Counted from the first letter of the stretch, positions 1 through 12,288 are shown. The stretch is DNA of 64,000 nt from Mobilisporobacter senegalensis (GCF_003752155.1 NZ_RJVG01000002.1:372001-436000); one strand, 5' to 3'. Program-made: numbers and translations. The notes: a model not told the origin generated them from the letters alone.

Positions 1-1
1 G

Positions 2-58
2 AGAGTGATGACTAATACCTCTGTGGCAGAATCTAATCAGGAAAGGGCGGAATTGTAA
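2..58 (+). CDS. C-terminal end of sugar ABC transporter ATPase (partial)
   Basis: Only the last 18 codons of an open frame entering from the left edge are visible, ending with a TAA one base before the next start codon. Nothing in this tail is diagnostic. The call rests on position: it directly precedes a XylH-type permease and a XylF/ChvE-type binding protein, so the missing gene is most likely the two-domain XylG/GguA ATPase of the same importer. Confidence 0.5.
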   Translation, partial: RVMTNTSVAESNQERAEL

Positions 59-59
59 C

Positions 60-1310
60 ATGAAATATATAAAACAAGTATTAGGCGGTGAACTTCGTCA
101 GTATACAATGGTAATTGCTTTGGCAGCGCTTATCATTATCTTTAATATCACTTCGGGGGGAAGAATGATCACCCCATCCAATTTTCAGAACTTATTGTCT
201 GGTAATGCTTATGTATTAGTTCTGGCGATTGGTATGCTCATGGTCATTGTAATCGGACAGATTGATTTGGCAGTCGGCTCAGTAGCAGGCTTCTCCGGTA
301 TGGTTATGGCCTTAGTGGCCAGGGACCTTGGTTTTCCTTGGTGGCTTGCGGTGATCGTAAGTCTTACCATTGGTCTTTTGGCTGGTGCATGGCAGGGTTT
401 CTGGGTAGCCAAACTTGGTATTCCAGGATTTATTACAACTTTGGGTGGTATGATGATCTTCCGTGGAGGTGTGATCTGGATTTCAAAATCAATTTCTGTA
501 CCAGCGCCAACGGAATTAAAATGGTTTGGAGCAGGATATTTGCCTGAATGGGGTCCTGTATTTACAGGAATGAACAATTCTACTTTGTTGTTAGGAATTA
601 TCGCAATTGCAGCTTACGTGTATGGTCAATTACGTCGACGTAAGCGTACTGCAAAGCTGACTGGCACTACAGAGCCATTTTGGCCAGTGATTGCACGAAT
701 TATTCTGGTAGGAGGCATCATTGCTTTCTTTACATGGATATTTGGAACTGGACGTCCAGGAACATCTTTCCCAGTACCAGGCCTGATTCTTGTAATCTTA
801 GTCATTATTTATCATATCATTACAGAACGTACACAATTTGGCCGTCATATTTATGCAGTCGGTGGTAACAAAAGTGCAGCAGCTTTATCTGGTGTAAATG
901 TTCAGAAAACATATTTCTTTACCATGCTTAATATGTCATTTCTTGCAGCCTTGGCAGGTATTATGTTCGTTGGCCGATCCACAGCAGCAGGCCCATCCGA
1001 TGGAACTGGTTGGGAATTAGATGCCATTGCATCTGTATTTATTGGTGGTGCTGCGGTGTCAGGCGGTATCGGTACCGTTCTTAATACAATGGTTGGTGGT
1101 ATGGTAATGGCAGTTCTCAATTCAGGGCTTATGTTGATGGGAGTTGGTGCTGACCGTACACAGGTTATTAAAGGTCTTGTATTATTAGCTGCGGTGGCAT
1201 TTGATGTCTACAACAAAGCACATGGACGTCGCTCTATTATTGGAGCAATCTTTCCTGAAAAGGAAAGCAAACAATCAGAAGGCAAGCCAGCTGACAGTCG
1301 TGAAAAATAA
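60..1310 (+). CDS. xylH: Sugar ABC transporter permease, XylH/GguB type
   Basis: A 416-residue, very hydrophobic protein of the branched-chain/ribose permease superfamily; it would form the membrane channel of a xylose/multiple-sugar importer. Visible family features are the early segment with GQIDLAVGSVAGFSG (about residues 63-77), the GIPGFITTLGGMMIFRGGV stretch after it, and the late ELDAIASVFIGGAAVSGGIG region. A charged cytoplasmic insert with RRRKR lies near residue 190, as in long XylH/GguB permeases rather than the shorter RbsC type. It starts one base after the upstream ATPase stop, implying translational coupling, and is followed 51 bases later by the binding-protein gene. The sugar is inferred from family only. 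Confidence 0.88.
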   Translation: MKYIKQVLGGELRQYTMVIALAALIIIFNITSGGRMITPSNFQNLLSGNAYVLVLAIGMLMVIVIGQIDLAVGSVAGFSGMVMALVARDLGFPWWLAVIVSLTIGLLAGAWQGFWVAKLGIPGFITTLGGMMIFRGGVIWISKSISVPAPTELKWFGAGYLPEWGPVFTGMNNSTLLLGIIAIAAYVYGQLRRRKRTAKLTGTTEPFWPVIARIILVGGIIAFFTWIFGTGRPGTSFPVPGLILVILVIIYHIITERTQFGRHIYAVGGNKSAAALSGVNVQKTYFFTMLNMSFLAALAGIMFVGRSTAAGPSDGTGWELDAIASVFIGGAAVSGGIGTVLNTMVGGMVMAVLNSGLMLMGVGADRTQVIKGLVLLAAVAFDVYNKAHGRRSIIGAIFPEKESKQSEGKPADSREK

Positions 1311-1361
1311 ACTGCCAGACTGAGCCTTATATAGTCGAGAGACAATAAAAGGAGGTTACTT

Positions 1362-2507
1362 ATGAAAATGAAAAAACAATTATCTCTACTCCTTGCAACA
1401 GCGCTTGTTGCTACGGTAGCGATGACAGGCTGTGGGGGCCGAGGAACATCTGAAACAAAAGAAACAGAAGCTGTAACAACGACAGAGGAAACAACAACAG
1501 AGGAAACGACTACTGCAGAACCAGAAAAAGGGTTCGCAGCTGATGCAACAATTGGAGTATCTCTTCCATGGCTTGGAACTCAGAACTGGAAAGAGGCAGA
1601 TGAAATGTTCAAAACTCAGTTAGAAGCTGCTGGATTCAAAGCAATTGTTCAGGCTGCTGATAACAAAGTTCCTCAGCAGCAACAACAGATTGAATCCATG
1701 ATTCAAAATGGTGTAAAAGTAATTGTTGTAGGTCCTGTTGATGGTACACAATTAGGATCAGTTTTAGAAGAAGCTGCTGCTGCAGGTATTGCAGTTATTG
1801 GGTATGACCGCCTTCTTGAAAATACTACAGGCGTTGATGGCGTAGTACAATTTGGCAGCGTTAAGACTGGTGAATTACAAGGTCAGGCTCTTCTTGATGG
1901 TCTTGCAAAAGTAAAAGGCGAAGGCCCTTACAATATCGAATTATTCGGTGGCGGTCCTGCAGATCCAAATGCACCTAACTTCTTTAAAGGCGCTATGTCA
2001 GTTCTTCAACCAAAGATTGATGATGGTACACTTGTTGTAGTATCAGGTCAAACCGATTTTACTCAATGTGCAACTCCTGACTGGGATAACTCCAAAGCAC
2101 AGGCTCGTATGGATTCCTTACTTTCTGGTTTCTATTCCGATAAAGAAATCCATGGTGTTCTTTCTCCAAACGATGGCATTGCACGTGCAATCATTACTGC
2201 ATCTGAACAAGCTGGCCAAGAGATTCCTGTTGTTTCAGGTCTCGATGCTGAGAATGAATCTGTTCAGTGGGTATGGTCTGGAAGACAGTATTCAACTGTA
2301 GCAAAACCAACAGATGCACTTGTAAGTAAAACAATTGAAATCATTAAATCTCTTCAGGCAGGTAATGGCATGCCAGCTCCTGACACAAATGTTAACAACG
2401 GTAAGAAAGATGTAGGAGTATTTGAACTTCCTCCAGTTGTTGTTACGAAAGAGAATGCAAAAGAAATCTTTGCGAACGATCCTGGTCGTCTTGATCTTCT
2501 AAAATAA
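1362..2507 (+). CDS. xylF: Sugar-binding lipoprotein of ABC importer, ChvE/XylF type
   Basis: A 381-residue extracytoplasmic solute-binding protein. The N-terminus is a lipoprotein signal: basic start, hydrophobic core, lipobox MTGC with Cys24, then a Thr/Glu-rich linker to about residue 58. The mature part is a type 1 periplasmic-binding fold with motifs typical of ChvE/xylose-binding proteins: IGVSLPWL, the QQQQIESMIQNGVKVIVVGPVDG run, a DRLL segment, and SPNDGIARAI. RBS AAAGGAGG precedes the ATG. It follows the permease and is the last gene before a strong terminator, so the operon order is ATPase-permease-binding protein. The ligand could be xylose, arabinose, glucose or galactose. Confidence 0.9.
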   Translation: MKMKKQLSLLLATALVATVAMTGCGGRGTSETKETEAVTTTEETTTEETTTAEPEKGFAADATIGVSLPWLGTQNWKEADEMFKTQLEAAGFKAIVQAADNKVPQQQQQIESMIQNGVKVIVVGPVDGTQLGSVLEEAAAAGIAVIGYDRLLENTTGVDGVVQFGSVKTGELQGQALLDGLAKVKGEGPYNIELFGGGPADPNAPNFFKGAMSVLQPKIDDGTLVVVSGQTDFTQCATPDWDNSKAQARMDSLLSGFYSDKEIHGVLSPNDGIARAIITASEQAGQEIPVVSGLDAENESVQWVWSGRQYSTVAKPTDALVSKTIEIIKSLQAGNGMPAPDTNVNNGKKDVGVFELPPVVVTKENAKEIFANDPGRLDLLK

Positions 2508-2550
2508 TCAATTAAATTAAAGTATAAAAAAGTGTCTTCGACACTCTCAC

Positions 2551-2591
2551 CCCCCCCTACCCCTCATTTATGAGGGGTAGGGGGGTTCTTT
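2551..2591 (+). terminator. Rho-independent terminator after sugar importer
   Basis: A perfect 15-bp GC-rich stem (2552-2566 with 2571-2585) around the loop TTTA is followed by TTCTTTT. A small extra hairpin GTGTC-TTC-GACAC lies just upstream at 2532-2544. Confidence 0.93.
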
Positions 2592-2769
2592 TGCCATGTA
2601 ATTTTTTACTTTCTATTTATTTAAATTTATCTTATACAAATTCCAATAGAATTATGGATAATATTGGGGTATAATTATGTCAGAGTAGTTCGATGCTGGT
2701 GGCGATAGCAAACAAATGCTTTTACAGTAGTGTAGTAATAAATAGAAATTTGTGGAGACAAAATGGTGA

Positions 2770-3018
2770 AAAACATTCTCTGTCGTATGTTTTGAAATCG
2801 CTCCAGAATATCGTGATAAAGGCATTGCGACTGCATTTCTTGAACGTATTTGCATTGATGCAAAAGCGCGAGGATATGCAGCAGTTGAAGGATATGCAAA
2901 GTTGTGTAACGACCATGTGGACTACGATTATAATGGGCCAATCAGGCTATATGAAAAAGTAGGATTTACTGAAGTGAAAAGGCAAGATGAGCAAGTAATA
3001 ATGCGTAAAATATTATGA
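2770..3018 (+). pseudogene. Remnant of GNAT-family N-acetyltransferase (C-terminal half)
   Basis: The frame from 2770 to the TGA at 3016-3018 encodes the acetyl-CoA-binding half of a GNAT acetyltransferase. It has FEIAPEYRDKGIATAFLER (motif A, the R/Q-x-x-G-x-A signature), then GYAAVEGYAK, and NGPIRLYEKVGF (motif B). No start codon or N-terminal half is present: the frame is closed by a TGA at 2767, and the DNA upstream in other frames has no recognisable GNAT start. About half of a normal 150-190 residue protein remains, so this is a decayed gene. It sits with another remnant and an orphan ATPase in a degraded stretch. Confidence 0.72.
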
Positions 3019-3194
3019 ATCAATAGGTTTTGGACTTGGCGTACCTAAAGAGAATACAGGATATTTGAAGTCTATATTAAATATAGCCATATACCGGGAA
3101 ATAATATTTTCAGGTGAAAGTGAAAAAAATATTGAGGCATGTATACCCTTTTGGAGATGAAGAACTGGACACAAGAATTATGGAGTATGATTAG
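3017..3194 (+). pseudogene. Possible frameshifted remnant of an unknown gene
   Basis: After the GNAT remnant, an open frame with protein-like composition (ESIGFGLGVPKENTGYLKS...) stops at 3158-3160. Dropping one base in the run CCCTTTTGG near 3148-3154 joins it to a second frame ending GDEELDTRIMEYD at a TAG (3192-3194). Together they look like the end of a small coding gene broken by a one-base insertion. There is no start codon with an RBS and I do not recognise the family, so decay of real coding DNA is an inference. Confidence 0.35.
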
Positions 3195-3203
3195 GAGAAT
3201 GGA

Positions 3204-4061
3204 ATGATGTATCTAAAAAGCTTTACCTTCCCAGATGCTGACATGGAATTTGACTTTTTTATGGGCATAAGGAGAACCTGCTATGATTCATACTATCCCT
3301 TTAAAATATTGTCCCATCATGACTTGGACAGGCTGGATTTTGATATAGTTACCATATTATATGGAGGGAATGGTTCTGGAAAATCTACGGTACTTAATGT
3401 GATCGCTGAAAAGACAGGTATCTGCCGGGATTCTATATATAATAGATCTAATTTTTTTCCGGATTATGTTAAGATGTGCAGGATGAATGCAGAAGAGGAG
3501 ATTCCTCAAAATAGCCGGATCATAACAAGTGATGATGTATTTGATTATATGCTCAACATCCGTAGTCTGAATGAGGGAATTGACTTGAAACGTGAAGAGC
3601 TGTTTGATGAGTATCTGGATGCAAAATACTCACACTTTCAGATGAAATCAATGGCTGATTATGAACAACTGAAAAAAGTGAATAATTCCAGACGAAAAAC
3701 TCAGTCACGTTTTGTTCGCGGGGAATTGATGGATAATGTCCGTGAGCGTTCCAATGGTGAAAGTGCTTTTCTTTATTTTACTGAAAAAATCAGTGAAGAT
3801 GGCCTCTATCTGTTGGATGAGCCGGAAAATAGCCTTTCTCCTAAAAGACAAATGGAATTAGTGAATTTTCTTGAGGAATCAGCCAGGTTTTTTGGCTGCC
3901 AATTTATTATATCAACCCATTCACCATTTCTGCTTTCCATGAGAGGAGCAAGAATTTATAATCTTGATAATAATCCAGTTGAGATAGAACGTTGGACAGA
4001 TTTAGAGAATGTGCGTACTTATTATGATTTTTTCAAAATACATGAAAAGGAATTTCTATAA
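3204..4061 (+). CDS. Stand-alone AAA/ABC-type ATPase
   Basis: A 285-residue soluble ATPase of the AAA_21/AAA_15-like (SMC/ABC-related) class. It has Walker A GGNGSGKST at residues 54-62, a signature-like SNGES near 182, Walker B with catalytic Glu in LYLLDEPENSLSP near 200, and the H-loop ISTHSPF near 235. There is no membrane segment and no nuclease domain. It begins with two ATGs behind AGGAG at 3193-3197. Such single-gene ATPases are common in Firmicutes and mostly uncharacterised; some relatives act in phage defence or toxin systems, but no partner gene is beside it. It lies alone between gene remnants and a terminator. Confidence 0.8.
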   Translation: MMYLKSFTFPDADMEFDFFMGIRRTCYDSYYPFKILSHHDLDRLDFDIVTILYGGNGSGKSTVLNVIAEKTGICRDSIYNRSNFFPDYVKMCRMNAEEEIPQNSRIITSDDVFDYMLNIRSLNEGIDLKREELFDEYLDAKYSHFQMKSMADYEQLKKVNNSRRKTQSRFVRGELMDNVRERSNGESAFLYFTEKISEDGLYLLDEPENSLSPKRQMELVNFLEESARFFGCQFIISTHSPFLLSMRGARIYNLDNNPVEIERWTDLENVRTYYDFFKIHEKEFL

Positions 4062-4156
4062 GACTGGACGTAAAAATAGAAGCAGAATTAAAAGTATTTA
4101 TTTAGGAGAAGCAGATATAAGAAATTTACTGAAAATGTAATATGAATTATTAAATT

Positions 4157-4214
4157 ACAGATTTGCCACGACATACGTTAGTTTTAACGTAATGTCGTGA
4201 CGAATCTGTTTTTT
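4157..4214 (+). terminator. Terminator after orphan ATPase (possibly bidirectional)
   Basis: A long imperfect hairpin: the arm beginning ACAGATTTG (4157-4179) pairs with the arm ending CGAATCTGT (4185-4209), followed by TTTTTT. It lies between the plus-strand ATPase and the 3' end of the minus-strand collagen-like gene, so it may serve both; the T-run favours the plus strand. Confidence 0.8.
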
Positions 4215-4261
4215 GCAGGACCCTACCACGGATGTGGGATCCTACTGTGGATGCAACTTTG

Positions 4262-6222
<1,961 letters not shown>

Positions 6223-6281
6223 GGTCAACGGGCGGTAATTAAGATTATACGCTGCTATAATGGCCCAGTGTGAAACCAGTG

Positions 6282-6312
6282 AGCCGCCGGCAAATAAAAT
6301 TTGGCGGCGGCT
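6282..6312 (-). terminator. Probable terminator of second collagen-like gene
   Basis: Stem AGCCGCCGGCAAA (6282-6294) with TTTGGCGGCGGCT (6300-6312), one mismatch, loop TAAAA, lying 18 bases beyond the stop of the minus-strand gene. The stem is very GC-rich for this genome, but the U-tract in the minus direction is weak. Confidence 0.6.
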
Positions 6313-6329
6313 TACTAAGTGTAGGGATA

Positions 6330-7852
<1,523 letters not shown>

Positions 7853-7988
7853 AATTTGTCATATAAAATTATTATTTTTTGATTAAAATAACAATCTTTT
7901 TAAATTCAAAATTTATTGCTGGACTTATTAAATTTAGAGGTATATTATATGTTATATTATCAAATTGATTGGGTTAGGAAGTGATGAA

Positions 7989-8426
7989 ATGAAAAACAAA
8001 CACAAAAAAAATAACAGAATAATGAGAGCATTCTTCGCATTGCTTATTTGTGTAACTTTTTTTTCATTTTACACAACAACTATGTCAGATACTAACCTTT
8101 GGGTTAGAAAGGTATCCGATGGAGGAAGTATCAGATCCATAAATCACATACAAACTATAGTGAAATCCAATAATCAGGTCAATGTTGAGAATGAAGAATT
8201 TTTCTTTGGCAAAATCGTCTTATATGCCCAGAATAAAATTTTTGGGTATCATTTAATTTTTGCCATTCTATATCTTTTTATCATTTTATCTTTATATATT
8301 CTATTCCAATATTTTGAAGGATGGCTCATTCTCGCCTCCCAATCAAAATGTAAATTACTAATGGTAGAATATATACAGCAAAAAGATGGTAAGACGTATT
8401 CTGATCAGTATTTATATTCTTTTTAA
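7989..8426 (+). CDS. Unknown small membrane protein ahead of ATP synthase operon
   Basis: 145 residues; no family recognised. A basic N-terminus (KNKHKKNNR) is followed by a first membrane segment at about 15-33. An extracellular loop of roughly 65 residues rich in Asn, Val and Glu follows, then a second strongly hydrophobic segment (about 92-114) and a polar tail with KCKLLMVEYIQQKDGK. The ATG at 7989 is preferred because AGGAAG lies 7 bases upstream; a TTG at 7965 has no RBS. It is in the place where atpI or atpZ often occurs but resembles neither. A 125-bp gap separates it from atpB, so co-transcription is uncertain. Confidence 0.65.
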   Translation: MKNKHKKNNRIMRAFFALLICVTFFSFYTTTMSDTNLWVRKVSDGGSIRSINHIQTIVKSNNQVNVENEEFFFGKIVLYAQNKIFGYHLIFAILYLFIILSLYILFQYFEGWLILASQSKCKLLMVEYIQQKDGKTYSDQYLYSF

Positions 8427-8551
8427 TTTCCAATTATAATAATTATTTTTTAGACCAATGACGGTTTGTGAATTGGTTTGTTTTTAGCGTAATTTTTTAA
8501 TATATGGTTAATCTAACTATATATTCAATTTAATAAAAGAAGGTGAAATCG

Positions 8552-9235
8552 ATGGAAGACTTAGCTACAGAGCTCATGTCCCAGTTGGAAACGAAGATTA
8601 GTTTTGTGATTCCAATTTTTGAAGGTATTCCAGTACCGGCCTCAGTGGTAGTTACATGGGGAATCATGGCATTTCTTATGATATTAACACTGGTCTTTGT
8701 AAGGAATTTAAAGATGGTACCAACTGGACCCCAGATCTATGTAGAAGCTTTAGTTGGGTTTATCAATAATTTCTTTGAAGATATTTTGGGAGAGGAAGGC
8801 AAAAGATATATTCCTTATCTTGGAACGGTAATCATTTATATAGCATGTGCTAATTTAATTGGGATTATAGGTATCACGCCGCCTACGAAAGACCTCAATG
8901 TTACAGCCGGTCTGGCTATTATGAGCATCATTTTAATTGAATATTCAGGTATTCACGCAAAGGGAGGAAAGGGATATTTAAAAAGTTTTGCAGAGCCTAT
9001 GGCATTGCTGGCTCCAATAAATATTCTGGAGATCATTATAAGGCCGTTATCTTTATGCATGCGGCTCTTTGGTAATGTACTGGGAGCATTTGTTGTAATG
9101 GAATTGATAAAAATAGTTGCGCCGGCAATTGTTCCAATTCCACTTAGTTTTTATTTTGATGTATTTGATGGTTTAATACAGGCTTATGTATTTGTATTTT
9201 TAACCTCATTATTTATAAAAGAAAAGATGGAATAG
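8552..9235 (+). CDS. atpB: ATP synthase Fo subunit a
   Basis: 227 residues with five to six membrane segments; forms the ion half-channels against the c-ring. The conserved C-terminal stretch is visible: ILEIIIRPLSLCMRLFGNVLGAFVV contains the essential Arg (MRLFGN), followed by the last hairpin with DGLIQAYVFVFLTSLFI. The ATG at 8552 is chosen because AAGGTGA lies 5 bases upstream; an in-frame GTG at 8543 lies inside that RBS. It is the first of nine consecutive ATP synthase genes in the order B-E-E-F-H-A-G-D-C. Confidence 0.95.
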   Translation: MEDLATELMSQLETKISFVIPIFEGIPVPASVVVTWGIMAFLMILTLVFVRNLKMVPTGPQIYVEALVGFINNFFEDILGEEGKRYIPYLGTVIIYIACANLIGIIGITPPTKDLNVTAGLAIMSIILIEYSGIHAKGGKGYLKSFAEPMALLAPINILEIIIRPLSLCMRLFGNVLGAFVVMELIKIVAPAIVPIPLSFYFDVFDGLIQAYVFVFLTSLFIKEKME

Positions 9236-9301
9236 AGTAGAAGCTTGATTCAGATGTGGTTTAAACCACAGATAAATTTTAAAACTAAAGGAGATGTATA
9301 T

Positions 9302-9526
9302 ATGAGCGCTATTATAGCAATAGGAGCAGGAATCGCAGTAATGACAGGTATAGGAGCAGGAATTGGAATTGGTATCGCAACATCAAAAGCAGCAGAATCA
9401 ATCGCAAGACAACCGGAAGCAAAAGGAGATATTAATAAAGCTCTTTTATTAGGTTGTGCCCTGGCAGAGGCAACTGCAATTTATGGTTTTGTTATCGCAG
9501 TATTAATCATTTTATTCTTAAAATAA
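9302..9526 (+). CDS. atpE: ATP synthase Fo subunit c, copy 1
   Basis: 74 residues, two membrane helices joined by the polar loop ARQPEAKGD. The ion-binding carboxylate is the Glu in ALAEATAIYG in helix 2. The Gln of helix 1 and the Ser/Thr directly after the Glu that mark sodium-type rings are Ile and Ala here, so proton coupling is expected. ATG at 9302 follows AAAGGAGATG; the longer frame upstream has no RBS. The second c gene begins 21 bases later and differs at two residues only (positions 2 and 4). Confidence 0.95.
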   Translation: MSAIIAIGAGIAVMTGIGAGIGIGIATSKAAESIARQPEAKGDINKALLLGCALAEATAIYGFVIAVLIILFLK

Positions 9527-9547
9527 TAGTTAAAGGAGATATATATT

Positions 9548-9772
9548 ATGACAGCATTAATCGCAATAGGAGCGGGAATCGCAGTAATGACAGGTATAGG
9601 AGCAGGAATCGGAATTGGTATCGCAACATCAAAAGCAGCAGAATCAATCGCAAGACAACCAGAAGCAAAAGGAGACATTAATAAAGCATTATTATTAGGT
9701 TGTGCCCTGGCAGAAGCAACTGCAATTTATGGTTTTGTTATTGCAGTCCTAATTATACTTTTCTTAAAATAG
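9548..9772 (+). CDS. atpE: ATP synthase Fo subunit c, copy 2
   Basis: 74 residues, identical to the preceding c subunit except Thr2 for Ser2 and Leu4 for Ile4. RBS AAAGGAGATATAT precedes the ATG, the same leader as copy 1. Both can enter the same c-ring. The DNA differs at scattered synonymous positions, so the duplication is not brand new or has drifted under selection on the protein. The likely effect is higher c-subunit dosage, since the ring needs many copies; other clostridial operons with more than one c gene are known (Acetobacterium woodii). Confidence 0.95.
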   Translation: MTALIAIGAGIAVMTGIGAGIGIGIATSKAAESIARQPEAKGDINKALLLGCALAEATAIYGFVIAVLIILFLK

Positions 9773-9787
9773 CAGGAGGGGATATTA

Positions 9788-10273
9788 TTGTTAGTATTAA
9801 ATTGGCATATTATATGGACTTTTGTTAATATTCTTGTTCTGTTTATATTTCTTAAGAAATTTTTATTTGGGCCAGTAACTGAAATGATGGAAAAACGTAC
9901 TAAGGCTATTGAAGATTCCATACAGGATGCAGAAGCAAAAAAAGCAGATGCTATGAAATTAAAACAAGACTATGAAGAAGAGCTAAATCAAGCAAATTTG
10001 GAAGCGGCTGGTATTGTAAAAGAAGCCAGAGAAAGAGCTGATATAGAGTATAACAAACAAGTATTACAGGCAAAAGAGGAAGCGGCAAGAATCATTCAGG
10101 ATGCCGGTAGAACAATTGAACTGGAAAGAAAGAAAGCCACCCAGAGTGCCCAGGCAGAAATCGCTGGTATCGCACTTTTAGCTGCTTCTAAAGTGATCGG
10201 GAAAAATGTGGATGATGATGCAAATAAGCAACTTCTTGGTGATTTTATTAAAGAGGTAGGTGCTGTGAAATGA
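9788..10273 (+). CDS. atpF: ATP synthase subunit b
   Basis: 161 residues: one N-terminal membrane helix (about 4-22, WHIIWTFVNILVLFIFLKKFLF), then a long charged coiled coil rich in Ala, Glu and Lys forming the peripheral stalk. It starts at TTG 9788, 6 bases after a perfect AGGAGGGG; no ATG fits the membrane helix. The stop overlaps the start of atpH by four bases (ATGA), showing translational coupling. Confidence 0.93.
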   Translation: MLVLNWHIIWTFVNILVLFIFLKKFLFGPVTEMMEKRTKAIEDSIQDAEAKKADAMKLKQDYEEELNQANLEAAGIVKEARERADIEYNKQVLQAKEEAARIIQDAGRTIELERKKATQSAQAEIAGIALLAASKVIGKNVDDDANKQLLGDFIKEVGAVK

Positions 10274-10776
10274 TAACTTTAAGAGCAGCTAATTATGCGA
10301 AAGTATTATTTTCCATGGGATTAAAAGAAGAAAGTGTTCATGAGTCTGCAGATATTTTTAGAGGAAATAAAGAATTAATGGGAGTACTGGAGAATCCAAG
10401 TATAAAAGAATCCCAGAAAGATGCTGTGATTCATTCCATTTTTCCAAAAGAAATACAGGGATTTATAAAAGTATTATGTGCAAACAGATGTATTAACATT
10501 GTGGATATGATTTTTGATGAATACCAAACACTTTTTTTAGAAAGCAGAAATATGATTAAGGGAAAACTATCCTATGTTACAAGACCTGATGAGACAGAGC
10601 TTGGACAGATAGAAGACATGATATGCAGTAAATATAATAAAGCAGGAGTAAGTTTGGAGTTAGTGGAAGATACTTCATTAATTGGCGGGTTTACTTTAAC
10701 TATAGGTGATACCGTTTATGATAAAAGTATTAAAGGAACTCTAGAAGAGTTAGGTAAGACTCTTGCCAGGAGGTGA
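10270..10776 (+). CDS. atpH: ATP synthase F1 subunit delta
   Basis: 168 residues, slightly shorter than the usual 175-180. The N-terminal helical domain binds the tip of alpha, and the C-terminal part ([31 protein letters not shown]) carries the well-conserved I-G-G-F...D-x-S-I-x-G-x-L motif. It overlaps atpF by four bases, and its own stop codon lies inside the RBS of atpA (AGGAGGTGA). Confidence 0.93.
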   Translation: MITLRAANYAKVLFSMGLKEESVHESADIFRGNKELMGVLENPSIKESQKDAVIHSIFPKEIQGFIKVLCANRCINIVDMIFDEYQTLFLESRNMIKGKLSYVTRPDETELGQIEDMICSKYNKAGVSLELVEDTSLIGGFTLTIGDTVYDKSIKGTLEELGKTLARR

Positions 10777-10780
10777 AAGC

Positions 10781-12280
10781 ATGAGTAATATAAGTCAAAA
10801 TGATATTATATCTGTTTTAAAAAGTGAAATAGAAGATTATGATGTGAAAATGTCTGTGAAGGAGATTGGAACAGTTATCAGTATTGGTGATGGAATTGCA
10901 ACAGTTTACGGACTTGATAATGCCATGTATGGCGAATTGGTGGAGTTTGAAACAGGGGTACGTGGTATTGTTCAAAATCTGGAGATGAAAACAATTGGCT
11001 GTGTACTACTCGGCTCAGACTATGGAATTACAGAAGGAAGTAAAGTTGTTAGAACAAATAAAAGAGCTGGTGTACCAGTTTCAGAACAATTAATCGGAAG
11101 GGTTGTAGATGCACTTGGAAGCCCAATTGATGGGAAAGGCCCAATCGAAACAAAGGATTTCTTTCCTATTGAAAATGAAGCAGCCGGTGTGTGTGAACGT
11201 AAATCAGTAAGTGTACCCCTTGAGACAGGAATTCTTGCAATAGACTCCATGTTTCCTATTGGCAGAGGACAGCGTGAGTTGATTATTGGAGATCGTCAGA
11301 CAGGTAAAACATCAATCGCTGTTGATACGATTCTTAATCAAAAAGGCAAAGATGTAATCTGTGTATATGTAGCAATTGGACAGAAGGCGTCTACTGTTGC
11401 ACAACTGGTGGCCACTTTGGCAAAACATGGTGCAATGGATTATTCTATCGTTGTTTCCGCATCTGCAAGCGATTTAGCATCCTTACAATATATTGCTCCA
11501 TACTCAGGTACAGCCATGGCAGAATATTTTATGAAACAGGGAAGGGATGTATTAATTGTTTATGATGATCTGTCAAAACATGCAGTAGCATACCGCACTA
11601 TGTCCTTATTATTGGAAAGATCCCCTGGACGTGAAGCATACCCTGGAGACGTATTCTATCTTCATTCAAGATTATTAGAACGTTCTGCCAGATTAGATGA
11701 AGAACATGGGGGTGGATCCATAACCGCCTTACCAATCATTGAAACACTTGCAGGCGACGTATCTGCTTATATACCAACCAATGTAATTTCTATTACGGAT
11801 GGTCAGATATTCTTGGAAAGTGAATTATTCTTTGCCGGTATCAGACCTGCTGTTAATGTTGGACTTAGTGTATCCCGTGTCGGTGGTGCAGCTCAGACAA
11901 AAGCCATGAAGAAAGCAGCCGGCAGTTTACGTATTGATCTGGCACAATTTCGTGAAATGGAAGTTTTTACACAGTTTAGCTCAGATTTGGATAAGGCCAC
12001 AAAAGATCTACTTGATCATGGCAACCGTCTGGTCGAGTTATTGAAACAACCGTTATCAAGACCATTGCCATTACATGAACAGGTAATGCTTTTATGTGTT
12101 GCCAATAACAAGCTTCTATTAGATGTACCAGTAAAAGAAATTAAAACATTTAGAAGTGATCTGATGGATTTCTTTAGAAGCAAATATTCGAACATAATTG
12201 AAGAGATTGATACTAAGAAAGTATTAACAGATGAGTTAATTGGACAAATTGTAACTGCTGCAAAAGAATTCAAGAAGTAG
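10781..12280 (+). CDS. atpA: ATP synthase F1 subunit alpha
   Basis: 499 residues; the non-catalytic nucleotide-binding subunit of the hexamer. It has Walker A GDRQTGKT near residue 169, [15 protein letters not shown] downstream, and the family signature [14 protein letters not shown] near residue 363. The ATG at 10781 is set by AGGAGGTGA at 10769-10777. The C-terminal helical domain is complete. Confidence 0.96.
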   Translation: MSNISQNDIISVLKSEIEDYDVKMSVKEIGTVISIGDGIATVYGLDNAMYGELVEFETGVRGIVQNLEMKTIGCVLLGSDYGITEGSKVVRTNKRAGVPVSEQLIGRVVDALGSPIDGKGPIETKDFFPIENEAAGVCERKSVSVPLETGILAIDSMFPIGRGQRELIIGDRQTGKTSIAVDTILNQKGKDVICVYVAIGQKASTVAQLVATLAKHGAMDYSIVVSASASDLASLQYIAPYSGTAMAEYFMKQGRDVLIVYDDLSKHAVAYRTMSLLLERSPGREAYPGDVFYLHSRLLERSARLDEEHGGGSITALPIIETLAGDVSAYIPTNVISITDGQIFLESELFFAGIRPAVNVGLSVSRVGGAAQTKAMKKAAGSLRIDLAQFREMEVFTQFSSDLDKATKDLLDHGNRLVELLKQPLSRPLPLHEQVMLLCVANNKLLLDVPVKEIKTFRSDLMDFFRSKYSNIIEEIDTKKVLTDELIGQIVTAAKEFKK

Positions 12281-12288
12281 GTGATATC

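Noticed and set aside
2693-2962. 89-codon plus-strand frame over the GNAT remnant
   Set aside because: It runs in a different frame from the recognisable acetyltransferase motifs and its product has no coherent composition.
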